A stretch of DNA of 64,000 nucleotides from Narthecium ossifragum (GCA_963920575.1 OY986968.1:10161485-10225484); one strand, 5' to 3'. Shown: positions 35,036-46,584, counted from the first letter of the stretch. Notes: generated from the sequence alone by a model not told the origin. Numbers and translations: made by a program.

Positions 35036-35590
35036 TTTAGCATATACTGTGAATAAGATAGCCGTTGGGAGGCTATTTGGCGGGCTTTGAAGCTCAGCTA
35101 TAAAAGAGAAGTTGCAGCAAACTTACCAAGGACTTAGGGGGAGCTAAGGGATTATTGTAATAATATTCTAGTAAGTTTTTATCTCTTTATTAGTGAGCTA
35201 AACCTTTGTAAAACTACTTCAAGTGTGAAGTAGACCTTGAGTGAAATATCCAAGAGAGTGCTTGGAGAGATTGTAAGGTTGCCAAGCACTCATAAGCTTG
35301 GTGGATAGGTTGCCAAGCTCCCGGAAGCTTGGTGGACAACTTGTAAGAGGTCTTGCAAGTAGTGAAACCTCAAGGAGGCCCTTGAGAGAAGTGAACGTAG
35401 GCAAGGTTGGCCGAACCACTATCAAAATTCTGGTGCAATCTCTCTAACTCTCATCTCTTATCCTTGCTTTAATATATTTTCTGCTCTTATCATTTGCAAG
35501 TATATGATTTAATTAGACTCCTCCTATTTAGATTTTCACAATTGATTTTATTATAAAAGGCCTAAGATAAACCCCCCTCTTAGACCTTCA
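35036..35590 (+). mobile_element. Copia LTR, 3' part
   Basis: Homologous to 6555-6729 plus 14726-15083: AGCCGTTGG, a TATA-like CTATAAAAG (about 35099), GCCAAGCACTC, CTTGCAAGTAGTG, GTGCAATCTCTCTAAC and the end CCCTCTTAGACCTTCA. Its 5' part is missing. Only about 85 bp of internal sequence separate it from the next LTR copy. Confidence 0.75.
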
Positions 35591-35675
35591 AAAAATGGAT
35601 ACATAAATTAAAGGGGAGCTTTCAAGGTTTTATCATCACAATTTTAAAGGTTGCTATCATCAAAAAGGGGGAGAT
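35591..35675 (+). mobile_element. Copia internal remnant with polypurine tract
   Basis: A short leftover between two copia LTR pieces, ending ATCAAAAAGGGGGAGAT at 35675 directly before the TGTTAG LTR start. All coding sequence is gone. Confidence 0.7.
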
Positions 35676-36245
35676 TGTTAGTCTTAATATTGTTTTGAGG
35701 ATGTAAATATATATTTGATGATAAAATATTGGTTTAATATTTATATCCCTTAATTTGGAAATCATTATGTTCAATATTTATATGTTTTTGTACTCGTCGT
35801 CGATGCGGCGGTTGATGCACGGATCAACTGTGGAGTATGGCAGTTGATGCTTGGATAAACCACGGAGGTCATTTATGGATTATAGGCCGACAGTCGATGG
35901 ACCGTGGCCTATGTGACCTTATGTGTTAAAGCGACGGTCGATCGAGGCATCGTTCCTGAGAAGCGGTTTTCACAACAGAGGCTCACGGACGATGTGACGG
36001 TCGACTGTGAAGCTTGAAAGTCGATAGGTGGATTGACCACGGCTCAAGAAGAACGTGACGGATGATGTGGCGGACGATGCGACAGTCGATCGACAGTTAG
36101 GAAACTAGTCGTTAAAAGGCCATTACAGAAATGCAAAGTAGTCATTGGAAGCTACTTTTTGAGGCCCTAAAGCTCAAGTATATAAGGAAAGAAACCGCAA
36201 ATTTTGAAAAAGACTAAGGGAGATATTAGTATACAAAATAATGTT
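35676..36245 (+). mobile_element. Copia LTR, 5' part
   Basis: Starts TGTTAGTCTTAATATTG, homologous to 5981-6720. Positions 35800-36095 carry GGTCGAT/TCGACC-type words as in the related LTR. A TATA-like AGTATATAAGG is at about 36175. The homology ends in an A/T-rich tract near 36240. Confidence 0.7.
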
Positions 36246-36700
36246 ATTAATATATATTATAAATATATAATTATATAACCAAATTTTTGCACGTAATGTA
36301 CTAAATAATATTATTAATATATTATTACATAAAATATTAATATAACTGACCATCGCATGCCACGTGTCATATCATGGTTGGTCCACGTCAAGTAAAAATA
36401 TATTATTTAAATAACATATTTCATAGTATTATTATATTTATATAAATGAGCCCTGCATGGGATTCATGTGCATATCCATGACACATCATGTGGCAGCCAT
36501 CATGATCATGCCACATTCATGGCAAAGCCCATACATCACCCAAAGGGTGATATGGGAAGAAAAGTATGAAGGGTCAATATACGTACGCAAGAAAACAATG
36601 AGTGAGGTCCTAGAATGCCAAAAGCAATTTTTGGGGGTCCAAAACAGCGGAAAATCCGGATGCTAGAGGTAGCTATTCTTTTTCAAGTACATATGTCTAT
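36246..36700. other. A/T-rich unassigned stretch
   Basis: Includes runs of ATTAATATATTATT and a CCACGTGTC word at 36360. No ORF or repeat family was recognised. It separates the copia remnant from the hAT transposon. Confidence 0.4.
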
Positions 36701-36715
36701 ATATAGAGTCCAAGG

Positions 36716-36822
36716 ATTGCCGTGCCGTTGGCACGCGCCGTGCCGGCAACCCACCGGTACGGTACGTGCCGTCGGCACGCGCCGGTGCCGGACGGTACGC
36801 GCCGGTGCCGGTCCAGATGAGT
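36716..36822. repeat. hAT left subterminal G/C-rich repeat cluster
   Basis: Contains CGGTACGGTACGTGCCG and repeated CGCGCCGGTGCCGG words in an otherwise A/T-rich area. The likely element start is CAAGGATTGCCGTGCCG at about 36709. The right end has matching CGGTACGGTAC words. Confidence 0.55.
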
Positions 36823-36981
36823 GAAATTCACTCGTTTTCAAGTTTCAACATCTCCAATTGGCCAAATATATTCTCTTATACCATAACAGAGTGAAAACAT
36901 ATCAAAGTAGTATAATACAATACATGACATATAATAAACAGCTCAATACATCTCTTATATGAGTACACACCAAGCTCTTTC

Positions 36982-39900
36982 TCAGACTAACCATAATCTG
37001 TCTTCCGGTGGTCTAAGATAAATGTTTCTAGTAGAACTCAAGTGCTGCATATACTGAGGGAAAGTCATATACTGAGAATAATAGACTTCAAACTCTCTAA
37101 TGAACGACTGGTACTCTGCAGCATCACGGTGGAAATCAATGACAGTTTCAGGAGCCTTTATAGTCACCACTTCAATATGATGTGGTTGGTATGGTTGGTT
37201 TGTACCATGATAGCCATACGAATATCCGGAACTATCATGCGAAGCAGATGATCCGGTATCTCCAAAAATACCCTGCATGAAGGTAGGCTCATGTGGCCAC
37301 TGAGGCTGGCCAATGTGACTAGAATGATGGGACGTAGCATAACTGTCCTAATCATATCTCACTCCATAATGACCATGCCAGTACGAAGGAGCAGACGAAG
37401 ATGAACTGATCTCTGCATCGATCGCTGCCAATCCCTCACGCATAGAAGTGTAGTCATGCTTAGTCCCTCCACTTGTGTTGCCCTTCCCCTTTCTTTTATA
37501 TACCGCAGTGGCCTCGGCCCCTGGATGTTTTGCGCCATGATCAGAATCCTAAGTAGCATGGTCATAAAATTGTTCCTCAGTAAGACGTATGCCCCTTTGA
37601 GCCTATGTCTCTGGGACGAATGTCTCTTCTCCTCCAGCCTCGCCACCGTCATCACCTCCACTTTCTCTTGTCTCCGAAGACGACGACTTGCTATCAGTAG
37701 TCTCGGCATCTTCAACATCCATACGACTTTTGGATCTGCGTTCTGCAAATGTCGGCGCAATTGTCGGATCAGAACTTGCAGCCCATCCCCGTTGGTCTCC
37801 AGACACTTGGCTCGTTTGATATCTTTTATCTCTAGAGCCCTGCATGAGGCTCTCAAACTCCCAATCATCATCCCCAAGTCGGGGCTCATTATGTCTAGCA
37901 TGTGATCTGCCTGAACTCACAGCATCTCTATGTGATCCAGCAGGATGCCAATCATCAACATGATGACCCACATGTTCATTGCTCCAGGTATCAACGTCGT
38001 CCACTCTCAGCTCCTGCGAAATGTACTGAAAAGTACGTGGTGGGTCACCAGGCTCATCAAGCTCTGGGTCCGGCTGGTCATCTGTAGTCCGCAACCAATC
38101 GTTGATAGGATCAGAGTCATCATCGAAAAAGCCAGCATCTAAAATGTCGACCTCTCCAACATCTTTTGACATATCCGTACTGATGTGCCGCAGTCTAAGC
38201 CTCATGTTGTAGTGAACGTACACCATCTTCTCCAGACGAGCATATGATAGACGATTTCGCACTTTGGTGTGGATGAGTGCGAATGTAGACCAGTTGTGTT
38301 CACATCCGCTAGATGTGGTGGTTTGCGAGAGGATGCGGATCGCTAGTTTTTGTAAGTTGGGTGCAGAGTCTCTGTATTGCACCCACCACTCAGCTATGAC
38401 AAGAAACAACTGCTGCGGTTAGATTTAGTTATATCAATTAGCTTAGCATACCATAATTGACTAATAGATTAAAGCATAAGCTCACCGGGATCAGTGTTAT
38501 ATTGCCCATTAACCGCCGCGTTTTCTCCAAAAGATCCCGCAGCTTCTCGAAACAAACTTCCCTGCCCATACCGACATAAGGTATTAATGCTTAACTTCAA
38601 CTGGGGTTGATTGAGTTTAAATACGGACAACCAATAAGGTAAGCGGCGCTTACCTCGTTAATCGCAAGAGAGGCACGCTCAGCATCGGGTTGAAGTTTAA
38701 GTATACAGATCCGCAATGCTCGCAGTAAATCATGTTTCATGCTTAAGCCATAACGGTAGTGTAGTCCCGGATGCAGATAGTAACCTATCATATAGAGAAC
38801 AAGATTGGTCAATGCTTATAATTTAATAAATAACCTAAAGTCATTGGATGATGATGGATGTACCTGCTAAGTAGAGGTCTCGGCCCATCTGTGCGTCCCA
38901 CCGCCGATCAATGATCCGCAAGATCGGGTCAGAAAGTCGAGTTCCTGCTTTCTTTATCTCGTCTTTCGTCATCTTTAGCGAGTGATAAACATAGCCCATT
39001 TGAGGCCTAGTGTCACCGTCAACTATTCGTAGCATAGAATACAAGGGCTCTACGGATCTGATGATCTCACTTACATGCTCCCAGAATTTGCCTGACATGA
39101 TCGTGTGCTCAACCTGTTTCCCCTCGCTTTTTTGAGCATATTTGGAACTCGTCCAATCACTGGATGCAAAAAACGCCTTCAACCCATTCTTCCGTTTAGC
39201 CATAGACTGAAGTGCGATAAAATTAGTTCCGAACCTAGTGGGACCCGGCCGTATGAGCTCTCCTTCAGTATACTTCTTCATTATGGCATGAAGATAAGGT
39301 GAGTTGTATAGATATCTGGCCACATGTTGGGCTTTCTCTATGGTACTCTTTACCAATTTTATATCCCCAATGTCATGAAAGATCAAGTTAATACAGTGTG
39401 CTGCACAAGGAGTCCAGAACAAATGACCTCTTCTCTCCATAAGCATCTCGCCCGCCTTCTTAAAGTTTGCGCCATTATCAGTAACAATCTGAATTATTGA
39501 AAAGAAAATCATTAGTCTCTAGACAAAACTAATGGCAAAAATACTACATGTAATTGCTTACCTGCTCAACATATTGTTCACCAATATCATGTAGTACATC
39601 TTCCATCATGCGGTATATGTAGTTTGCGTTGTGAATATCATTTGAGGCATTCACAGACTTCACAAACACGACATTTTTGTTGCAATATACGAGGAAGTTG
39701 ATGATGGACAACCTCGTGGGACTTGTCCAGCTATCACACATCAAAGTCACCCCATAAGCATCCCACTGTGTCTTAAATGTGGATATATACTTGCGAATGT
39801 CCTCGACCTCATCATCCAAATATTTGCCTGCTATGTCTTTGGGAGTAGGTGGCTCAATCCCTGAGCCATGTTTCTGGACTGTACTGATCATAGCTCGAAA

Positions 39901-40659
39901 ATAAGTATTCGCGGCTGCGAATGGAGGTATATGGCTAAAGTGAAACCATTTAGATATGATGCGCCCTATTGCCTTCTTCTTCTCTCCTTTCCAGTCATCG
40001 ATCCGTTTTTGTTTGAACTCTTGACCAGGAAATGCGTTTGAATCTATGTCTCTAACATCTACGCTTCTCCTGCCTCTGACGTCTGTGCTTGCCCTACCCC
40101 TTTGCCTGCGAGATCCGAACATACCAAGAAGAGAATTCTGTCTGCTAAGCTTTCGGAGAGGGAAATCAGCTCCAGCACCCGATACGTCAAAGTGTTGTAA
40201 ACTAGAACCAGCACCGGAACCAGCACCGGAACCAGCCTCATATTCCGAAGAACCAAATCTACCCCTTTGCCGGTGAATCTCCTCCCACGCTCATTGATCT
40301 GCTGACGACTCGTTCACAGCTGCACGAAAATCTGCTTCCTCATCAGAACCCATACCCTCGTAGTCATCAACAACCGGATACTCTGTAGCCCATCTATCGA
40401 TCTCTAATTTACGCCTTTCGGCTGCCCTTTTCCCCTCCTTTACAGCCTCTATCTCCTGTTTAAGTACCCGCTTGATCTCCTGTGGCACTTTAGTGCATTT
40501 CTTCGTGTCTCCTACAATACCAACCACATGCATTTTCAGTCTGCTCACCCCTCCTCCCTTTCCGATCATACCACAATACTTGCACTTCCAGTGATGTCTA
40601 TTCCCATTAACCATCTCTCCATGCTCCCATCCGACGTCCACACGCTCCTTGGGTGGCAT
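36982..40659 (-). pseudogene. hAT transposase gene, five exons, four in-frame stops
   Basis: Exon 1 (39562-40659) starts MPPKERVDVGWEHGEMVNGN, has a BED zinc finger (C26, C29, H44) and the DUF659 start VTLMCDSWTSP. Exon 2 (38864-39488) has IVTDNGANFKKAGEM. Exon 3 (38654-38784) has GYYLHPGLHYRYGLS. Exon 4 (38486-38561) is short. Exon 5 (from about 38412) carries the hAT dimerisation motif TTTSSGCEHNWSTFALIHTK and a long acidic, then tyrosine/proline-rich tail to 36982. All introns have GT-AG ends. Stops are TGA at 40291 and TAG at 37603, near 37549 and near 37350, all in one unbroken frame and all explained by C-to-T changes. The protein would cut and join the transposon ends; this copy is recently inactivated. 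Confidence 0.85.
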
Positions 40660-40850
40660 CTCCAATAACAGCTTAAAAAACAGAGAGCATTCCAACAGGA
40701 AATTCATGAAAATTTTCAAACTTTTTTTTAACACCTTCAAATATGGACAAATACTAGTTTTCTCATTTGTCCAACAATTTGAATTAATTTTGATGTAAAA
40801 TACAACATGTATCAATTAATATGAAAATTATCGTAAGTAATTAACATAGA
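40660..40850. other. 5' untranslated region of the hAT transposase
   Basis: A/T-rich sequence upstream of the transposase ATG. No motif beyond A/T richness was recognised. Confidence 0.4.
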
Positions 40851-41597
40851 AAGTAACATCAGCAATTAACGAAAAAATTAACATGAATAAGTCATAAAAA
40901 GAAAACTAAACATCATCAGAAAGTAATATAATAACTAAAATGATTATTAACATAAAATTTTAAATTTTCATATGATACATTTAATTATTAGAAAGCTACC
41001 ATCATTAGCTAAAAAACAATGCTAAAAACAATCATTATTAAATAAAAAAGCTACTAATTACCATCATTAAATAAATAATAATAATAAATAACATATTATA
41101 TGAGGCTTATCAGTAACATCAGCAATTAACGAAAAAATTAGCATGAATAAGTCATAAAAAAAAAACTAAACATCATCAGAAAGTAATATAATAACTAAAA
41201 TGATTATTAACATAAAATTTTAAAATTTCATATGAAACATTTAATTATTAGAAAGTTACCATCATTAGCGAAAAAACAATGCTAAAAACAATCATTATTA
41301 AATAAAAAAGCTACTAATTACCATCATTAAATAAAAAATAATAAAAAATAACATATTATATGAGGCTTATCAGTACCATCAACAATTAACGAAAAAATTA
41401 ACATGAATAAGTCATAAAAAAAACTAAATAGCATCAGAAAGTAATATAATAACTAAAATAATTATTAACATAAAATTTTAAAATTTCATATGATACATTT
41501 AATTATTAGAAAGTTACCATTATTAGCTAAAAAACAATGCTAAAAATAATAATTATTAAATAAAAAAACTACTAATTACTAATTATTAGAAAGTTAC
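40851..41597. repeat. 260-bp tandem repeat, 2.9 copies, in the hAT element
   Basis: Units start AGTAACATCAGCAATTAACG at 40852 and 41112, and AGTACCATCAACAATTAACG at 41372. Each contains AACATGAATAAGTCATAAAA and CCATCATTA blocks. The units are over 90 percent alike by eye, very A/T-rich and noncoding. They lie between the transposase ATG and the pyrimidine-rich end. Confidence 0.92.
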
Positions 41598-42190
41598 CTC
41601 GTCTCTCTCCTCCCTCCTCCTCCTCTCACTCTCTCTCTCTCTCTTCTTTCTCCCCAGGTGGCACTCCACTTCTGAGACCCTCTCTCTCTTTTCTTTCTCC
41701 CCAGTCTCTTTTCTTTCTCCCCAGGTGGCACTCCACTCCCGAGACCCTCTCTCTCTTTTCTTTCTCCCGAGCGGCTCCTCCTCTTTTTTTTCTCCCGAAC
41801 GGCTCCTCCACTCCCGGCTCCTCCTCCGCCTCCGCCTCCGGACCCTCGCCTCTGGCCCCTCGCCTCCGCCTCGGCCTCCTCCTCCGGCCCCTCCCCTCCG
41901 CCTCGTGCTCCCCCCCCCCCCCTCCGGTTCTTCCCCTCTCTCTTTCCCTTCTCTTTCCCTCCTGTCCTCTCTCTTTCTCTCCTCTTTCCCTCCTTCCCCT
42001 CTCTTTCCCTCCTTCCCCTCTCTTTCTCTCCTCTCTCTTTCTCTCCTCTTTCCGGCTCCTCCCCTCTCTCCCCTCCCTCTTCCTCTGTTCTTCTCCCTCC
42101 TCCGGCTCCTCTGTTCCTCCCCTCTCTCCTTCTCTCCTCCCTCTTCCTAAGTTTCTTCCCTCCTTCCCTCCCTCCCTCCTTCCCCTCCAT
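41598..42190. repeat. Pyrimidine-rich low-complexity tract
   Basis: About 600 bp of CT-rich sequence with runs of CTCTCTCTCT, CCTCCGCCTCCG and CTCTTTCCCTCC, plus a 12-base C-run (about 41909). A 45-bp direct repeat (TTTCTCCCCAGGTGGCACTC) occurs near 41650 and 41717. The long ORFs on both strands are low-complexity artefacts. It may be the 5' leader or promoter side of the hAT transposase. Confidence 0.8.
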
Positions 42191-42314
42191 GCTATAAATC
42201 AGTGAAGCTGTCGGTGGCAAGTAGCAACAATCAAGCTGTCGGTGGCATCAATTACTTTGCTTTCGGTGCAAAGCAAACTGCAAATGGCCAAAGCAATCAT
42301 CCGAAGCTGTCGGC

Positions 42315-42425
42315 GATACATCTTCCCCGGTACGGTACACATCGCCTACGTACCGGGCGATACCGTATGTATCGCCCGGCACATCTCCGGCACCCCCCCG
42401 ATACCGATTCGGGGGGGTTTTTTGC
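42315..42425. repeat. hAT right subterminal G/C-rich repeat cluster
   Basis: Carries CCGGTACGGTAC, the dyad CGGGCGATACCGTATGTATC next to CGCCCGG, and CCGGCAC words resembling the left end. Upstream, GCTGTCGGTGGCA occurs at 42207 and 42235 and a GCTGTCGGCG variant at 42304. Confidence 0.5.
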
Positions 42426-42430
42426 CCCGG

Positions 42431-43139
42431 TTAGCAGCCGGTCTGGTAGACATCCATCCAATGATTGAACAACACATGTAAGGCTCCGATTGGACATACA
42501 TAGTGTTTTTTTATGATTGTGGTGAGGTGTGGTATGTTTGGAAACTGTGATGGGTGCAATGCAGTAACAACTGAAAAACTGTTTGGCATTTAACATAATA
42601 TTTTTAGTAGAAAACTGTGTTCATGAAGTTTATTATTTAAATGTGTACTTAGTTTCAACTATGTTGCACTCAAAATAGTAGGTTTTTTTATTCATAAATC
42701 AATTAAGATTTTGTTTCTATATTTTTTAAACCACAACCCTATAAACTGTTTCGCTTTTGATGTAGTTTGGGTGTGGTCCCCACCAGTCTACATTATTTTT
42801 CCAAAGAGTTATTATGAACGTAACTGTATTCCAAAAAAAAAGTGCATTTGGACAATAGAAACACATGCCCAGACGAACTAAGTGCCCAAACAGACATCAT
42901 TTGTTTGGTTTGGACCGAGTATGAGCTAGTGCTTCATCAGACCACACAGATGCAGCATCGGCTGATGCATCCGATGCAGCGTACAGTTTGATGCACCCAA
43001 CAAAGCAGTTACATCATGCGGCTCACTTTTTCCATAATTTTGAATATCAATATTATATTATCCGGTGTAATTTATCAGACAATTGAGGATCTCCAATCCG
43101 AGTTATCTAATGGTATATTTGACAATCAAGATGAAGGAC
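42431..43139. other. A/T-rich unassigned stretch right of the hAT element
   Basis: No family or ORF recognised. A GGTTTGGACCGAGT block and several GATGCATCCGATGCAGC words lie at 42910-43000. It may hold a decayed MITE, but no terminal repeat was found. Confidence 0.35.
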
Positions 43140-43480
43140 ACATTGGCCACGACTCCTCCTTCATTATTTCACCCGATCTCTCCCTTACCCTAGCCAAATC
43201 GCGACCTCCAACTGCCGCTCTCAATCGCGGCCTACCACCCAATGAACCCCCATCGCCATCTCATCGGACCCTTATTCTTTCCCTACCACGTCACCGCCGA
43301 CCAAGCGCCGAAGCGCCACCAGCGCGACCTCTCACCTTCTACGACGTCGTTCTTCATCAACCACACCTCCCCCGGCCTCAACTCTGGCCGACATCAACAT
43401 CTCGGCAGCCACTATCCTCACCGTCGACGCAAGCCACCAAGCTCCATGCCAGGGGCACAGGGTGGTCCCTAGTACTTACA
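43140..43480 (+). pseudogene. Unidentified G/C-rich coding-like remnant
   Basis: An island of high G/C and high-CpG sequence in an A/T-rich setting, with two overlapping long frames (43016-43531 and 43242-43472) and a third giving ADINISAATILTVDASHQAP. This suggests an old coding exon with shifts, perhaps a fragment of an intronless host gene. No family can be named with confidence. The ORF at 43016-43531 extends into unrelated A/T-rich sequence on both sides. Confidence 0.3.
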
Positions 43481-44131
43481 TATAATTATGTTCAAAATGC
43501 ATTTAATATTTATTGTTGTATTAGGGGTTGATCTCCAGCTTAGAACTCTACCTATATTAATTTTATCAAGTTCGCATTTGGTGGGAGTTTATGTTACTGG
43601 ATCAACTCCATGCATAAACTTTATTGATTGGTTTCAAGTAAAAGAGAGAATTTGTAATTTGCTTTGAACGATGAATCATCCATATAGAATGTTCACAATA
43701 TCATATTGATTGGCTGATCCAAAAGACAACCAAACACGTGTATTTATTGTCCGATGCATGTACCACCTGAAGATATTAAAATGGGTTTATTGAGATTAAA
43801 ATAAAGTTAACGATGAATCATCCATATATGATATTGAGATTAAAATAATATAATGATTTTATTGAGATTAAAATAATGTTCACATAATTTTAATGTTTAC
43901 GTAACTTTATTAAATATATTTTAATATGTTCACGGGGTGTTTAGAAAATACACCACAAATGATTGTATCGCGTGAAACAGTTAAAAAGATCATTTCATAC
44001 GATACACTATTTTAATCTTAAAATATATCATACAGTCTATGTATCAGCAGATATATGAATCAACCAGATGATGAATCACAGGATCACGGCGTGATTCACT
44101 CAAGCAGACATACGCTGAGTTAAACAGACGC
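43481..44131. other. A/T-rich unassigned stretch
   Basis: A short degenerate repeat (TTATTGAGATTAAAATAA, about 43788, 43830 and 43858) is present. No gene or transposon end was recognised. Confidence 0.4.
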
Positions 44132-44134
44132 TAA

Positions 44135-44929
44135 GGGCCTGTTTGGCAAGCAGTGTATGAGAGGGATTAGGTGGATAAGTGAATGGGCGGATTCCGGATT
44201 CAGCTGATCCAGCTGTTTGGTTTGCAATAGGTCCTGGAATCCGAGATGATCCGACGATTCTAATTCTGGATTTTAGGGATCGCGGCATTCCGTCAGATCG
44301 ACCGAATGCCGCGGATGGATGCCTCATTCCGAATTTGAAGAAATCTTAAATGACTATTTTATCCCTTTGATATTTAAAATAGCTATATTTATCATAACTT
44401 TAAATATACATGTTGAAACTTTATGAAATTAGTCTCATTGAAAAGATATCATCGATATCTTCGTTATGAGACCAATATTGAGTATTTTTTAAAGCAAATA
44501 TTTAATGTAATTTAATTTATAAAATCATTTAATATATTATAACTTAAATTATACCTAAATTTTCAATAATTTCGATCAATCATTTTACATAATTAGATGC
44601 ATTCAAAGAATTAATTTGACCTAAATTTTCAATAATTTCGATCAATCATATCTCGTGGGTATTGTTATTATTATAATAAAAAAACATGTCTTAATTTGAA
44701 GAAAATTTAAAGTTTTATTATTAATTTGAATAAAATTAGCAGATTCAGCTCATCCATAATAGACAAGCCAAACGCCAGAATCAACAGATTCAGCTTATCC
44801 CATATAGACCAACCAAACAACAGAACTAAAATCCACGAAATCACCAGATTCAGCTCATTTTCCATTCAGCTAATTCCATAGATTCTTCATTCAAATAATT
44901 CATCAGATTCAGGTTTGTCAAATACATAC
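44135..44929. mobile_element. PIF/Harbinger-like MITE
   Basis: A 795-bp noncoding element flanked by TAA (44132-44134 and 44930-44932), the target typical of PIF/Harbinger. Imperfect terminal inverted repeats: the left end is GGGCCTGTTTGGCAAGC and the right end, inverted, is GTATGTATTTGACAAACC. Subterminal words such as AGATTCAGCTCAT recur at the right and, inverted or altered, at the left (GGATTCAGCTGATCC). No transposase frame, so it is non-autonomous. Confidence 0.7.
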
Positions 44930-44932
44930 TAA

Positions 44933-45419
44933 GTGAAGGCAGTCTTTGAGACTGGTTCACGACGCCTTCTCCAATGGAGTCTTTAATTGTCAGGTATTAT
45001 GAGATGCTAGGAGCCTAGGTTGCACACTCTTTCTGAGACGGGCCACTACGTCTACGTGGTCTAGGATAACGAGGGGTGACCAACGAGCCATTGTCATGGA
45101 CCATCGATGATCCTGCCCGGCCCCCCCTGACATATATGCCAGCAGTACAGGTCTGCCGGCCTTGCAAGGATGCTGCACTGTTGGGGAGACTACTGATGTG
45201 ATCGGTCACTATAAATATGATTGACTTGGTCATCATTGCATGTGCTGATGCTGCATTCATGCTTGCATGTCCAGAGAAGAGAGAGAGAGAATCGATGAAC
45301 TATTCACTTTGTTATTGATGATCCATTCACTTTGTTAACGTGGGTTACAAGGTTACGAGTTAGGACATTAGTTTACTTGTAATATCAACCACCTATAACC
45401 TACTTCGGCGCGTCAATGG
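44933..45419. other. Unassigned stretch left of the Tat-like element
   Basis: A short GA run is at 45274-45290 and a 7-base C-run at 45120. Near 45408 the minus strand reads TTGACGCGCCGAAGTAGG, reminiscent of a Tat-type primer-binding region. This raises the possibility that part of this is a leader of an adjoining copy. No ORF. Confidence 0.35.
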
Positions 45420-45912
45420 GCCCTGCAGATCACAGAGCAATGCAGTAACTTCTCAAGAATCAATATTGATGATGCAAAGATATGAAAAGAAGAGTAGGAG
45501 CTTCCGAGAAGACGGTGGACCTTTGGAGCGTCAGGAACACGATCACCAGCCCTGTATGAGAGATAAAAGATTAAAGGAAATTCAAGACCGAGTGGCCTCG
45601 GGACTCTCCTCCGATGCCTAAGTCAGGATTCAAGATCCATGATAGTATTTCATCAGAGTTTCGGGGCCAAGAATATATATAAAAAAAAAGAACGTCCAGA
45701 GAGTGGTCGTCTTGTGTCCCTTTTATAGGCAGAGCTATGCCCTACTTGGTACCTCCTTCTTAAGGAAGGAGGTTCATGGTATATATAAAATGGTATACAC
45801 CAATATTTGGCCATGCATTATTGGAAGCACACATATGGTATCAGAATATATCATCCATGAAAAGAAAGCAATAACCCACATTGCCTTGCGTGGCGATGGT
45901 GAAAATATGCCA
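45420..45912 (-). mobile_element. 3' LTR of the Tat-like element
   Basis: On the minus strand this follows the purine tract GGAGTGGGGGGTTTCT (45918-45933), starts TGGCATATTTTC at 45912 and has a TATA box CCTATAAAAGGG (about 45718-45729). It contains the phrase GACTTAGGCATCGGAGGAG common in Tat LTRs. The end near 45420 is uncertain and no duplication was identified. Confidence 0.55.
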
Positions 45913-46077
45913 TATTAGAAACCCCCCACTCCTTGGTCGAGCTGAGGAAGCAGCTCGGGCTGGAAGTAATATTGTCCCAAGCCCATCGCTTTCATGGGAG
46001 TGTCCTTAGCATCTGGCCCGAGCAGTCCGCTTCGAGTTGAGTCAAAACTGGACTTCAACTTGTAGTAAGGTGGTGAC

Positions 46078-46450
46078 CTCAACTATCTAATTAAGCCGTC
46101 CTCAAGCTTTGGTCAAGTTCGAGTGCTTGGTGGGAGCCGAAGCTTTGATCTGCCCTCAAGCATTGGTTGAAGACATGCTTCATGGGACCAAGGCTTTATG
46201 AACTGACCTCGAGCGTTGGCCGAGGATAGGCCTGGCGAGGCCAGGCTTGGCGAGGCCAAGGGTTTTGCACACTTACCTCAAGCGTTGGTCGAAGTCGAGT
46301 GCTTGGCGAAGCCAAGGCTTTGGGAAACTAATCTCGACCATTGGTCAAAATCGAGTAGAGTGCTTGGCAAAGCCAAGGCTTGTTTATGATTTGACCTCAA
46401 GCATTGGTCGAAATCGAGTGCTTGACGAAGCCAAGGCTTTATAGTATAAC
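46078..46450. repeat. Tandem repeat in the 3' untranslated region of the Tat element
   Basis: About six units of 56-70 bp, each with a version of GACCTCAAGCRTTGGTCGAA followed by the short dyad CTTGGCGAAGCCAAGG. Clear units start at about 46205, 46274, 46331 and 46393. It lies between the integrase stop (46585) and the 3' LTR, where Tat/Ogre elements often carry arrays. Confidence 0.85.
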
Positions 46451-46584
46451 TAGCTGAGACTTCTAAAAAATTTGAAACTTGGCATGTTAGGAATAAAAGA
46501 ACTTTGTTACACTGGAACAACTGGCGGCGCTAGCAAGATGTTTATGTCGTTTATTACATAAGGATTGAAGAGCGTACTTCAATT

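Larger units (their letters stand above)
36701..42430 (-). mobile_element. hAT-superfamily DNA transposon
   Basis: The unit holds a minus-strand BED/DUF659/hAT transposase gene (36982-40659), a 5' region with 260-bp tandem repeats (40851-41597), a pyrimidine-rich promoter-side stretch (41597-42190), and G/C-rich ends. Left (36716-36822) and right (42315-42425) ends share CCGGTACGGTAC-type words and clustered CGGTGCCGG/CCGGCAC words, as subterminal transposase-binding repeats would. I could not fix the terminal inverted repeats or an 8-bp duplication, so the outer borders are approximate. Confidence 0.7.

Noticed and set aside
37359..37905. Overlapping 149-180-codon ORFs in the hAT tail region
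   Set aside because: They are out-of-frame with the transposase exon 5, which is supported by motifs and splice sites.
41594..42220. 208-codon minus-strand ORF rich in Glu, Arg and Gly
   Set aside because: Pure translation of the pyrimidine-rich tract; no domain and the plus strand is equally open.
45400..45425. Second primer-binding site suggesting a tandem Tat element
   Set aside because: The minus-strand TTGACGCGCC word resembles a primer site, but the LTR end is unclear and no internal coding follows, so a tandem copy cannot be supported.
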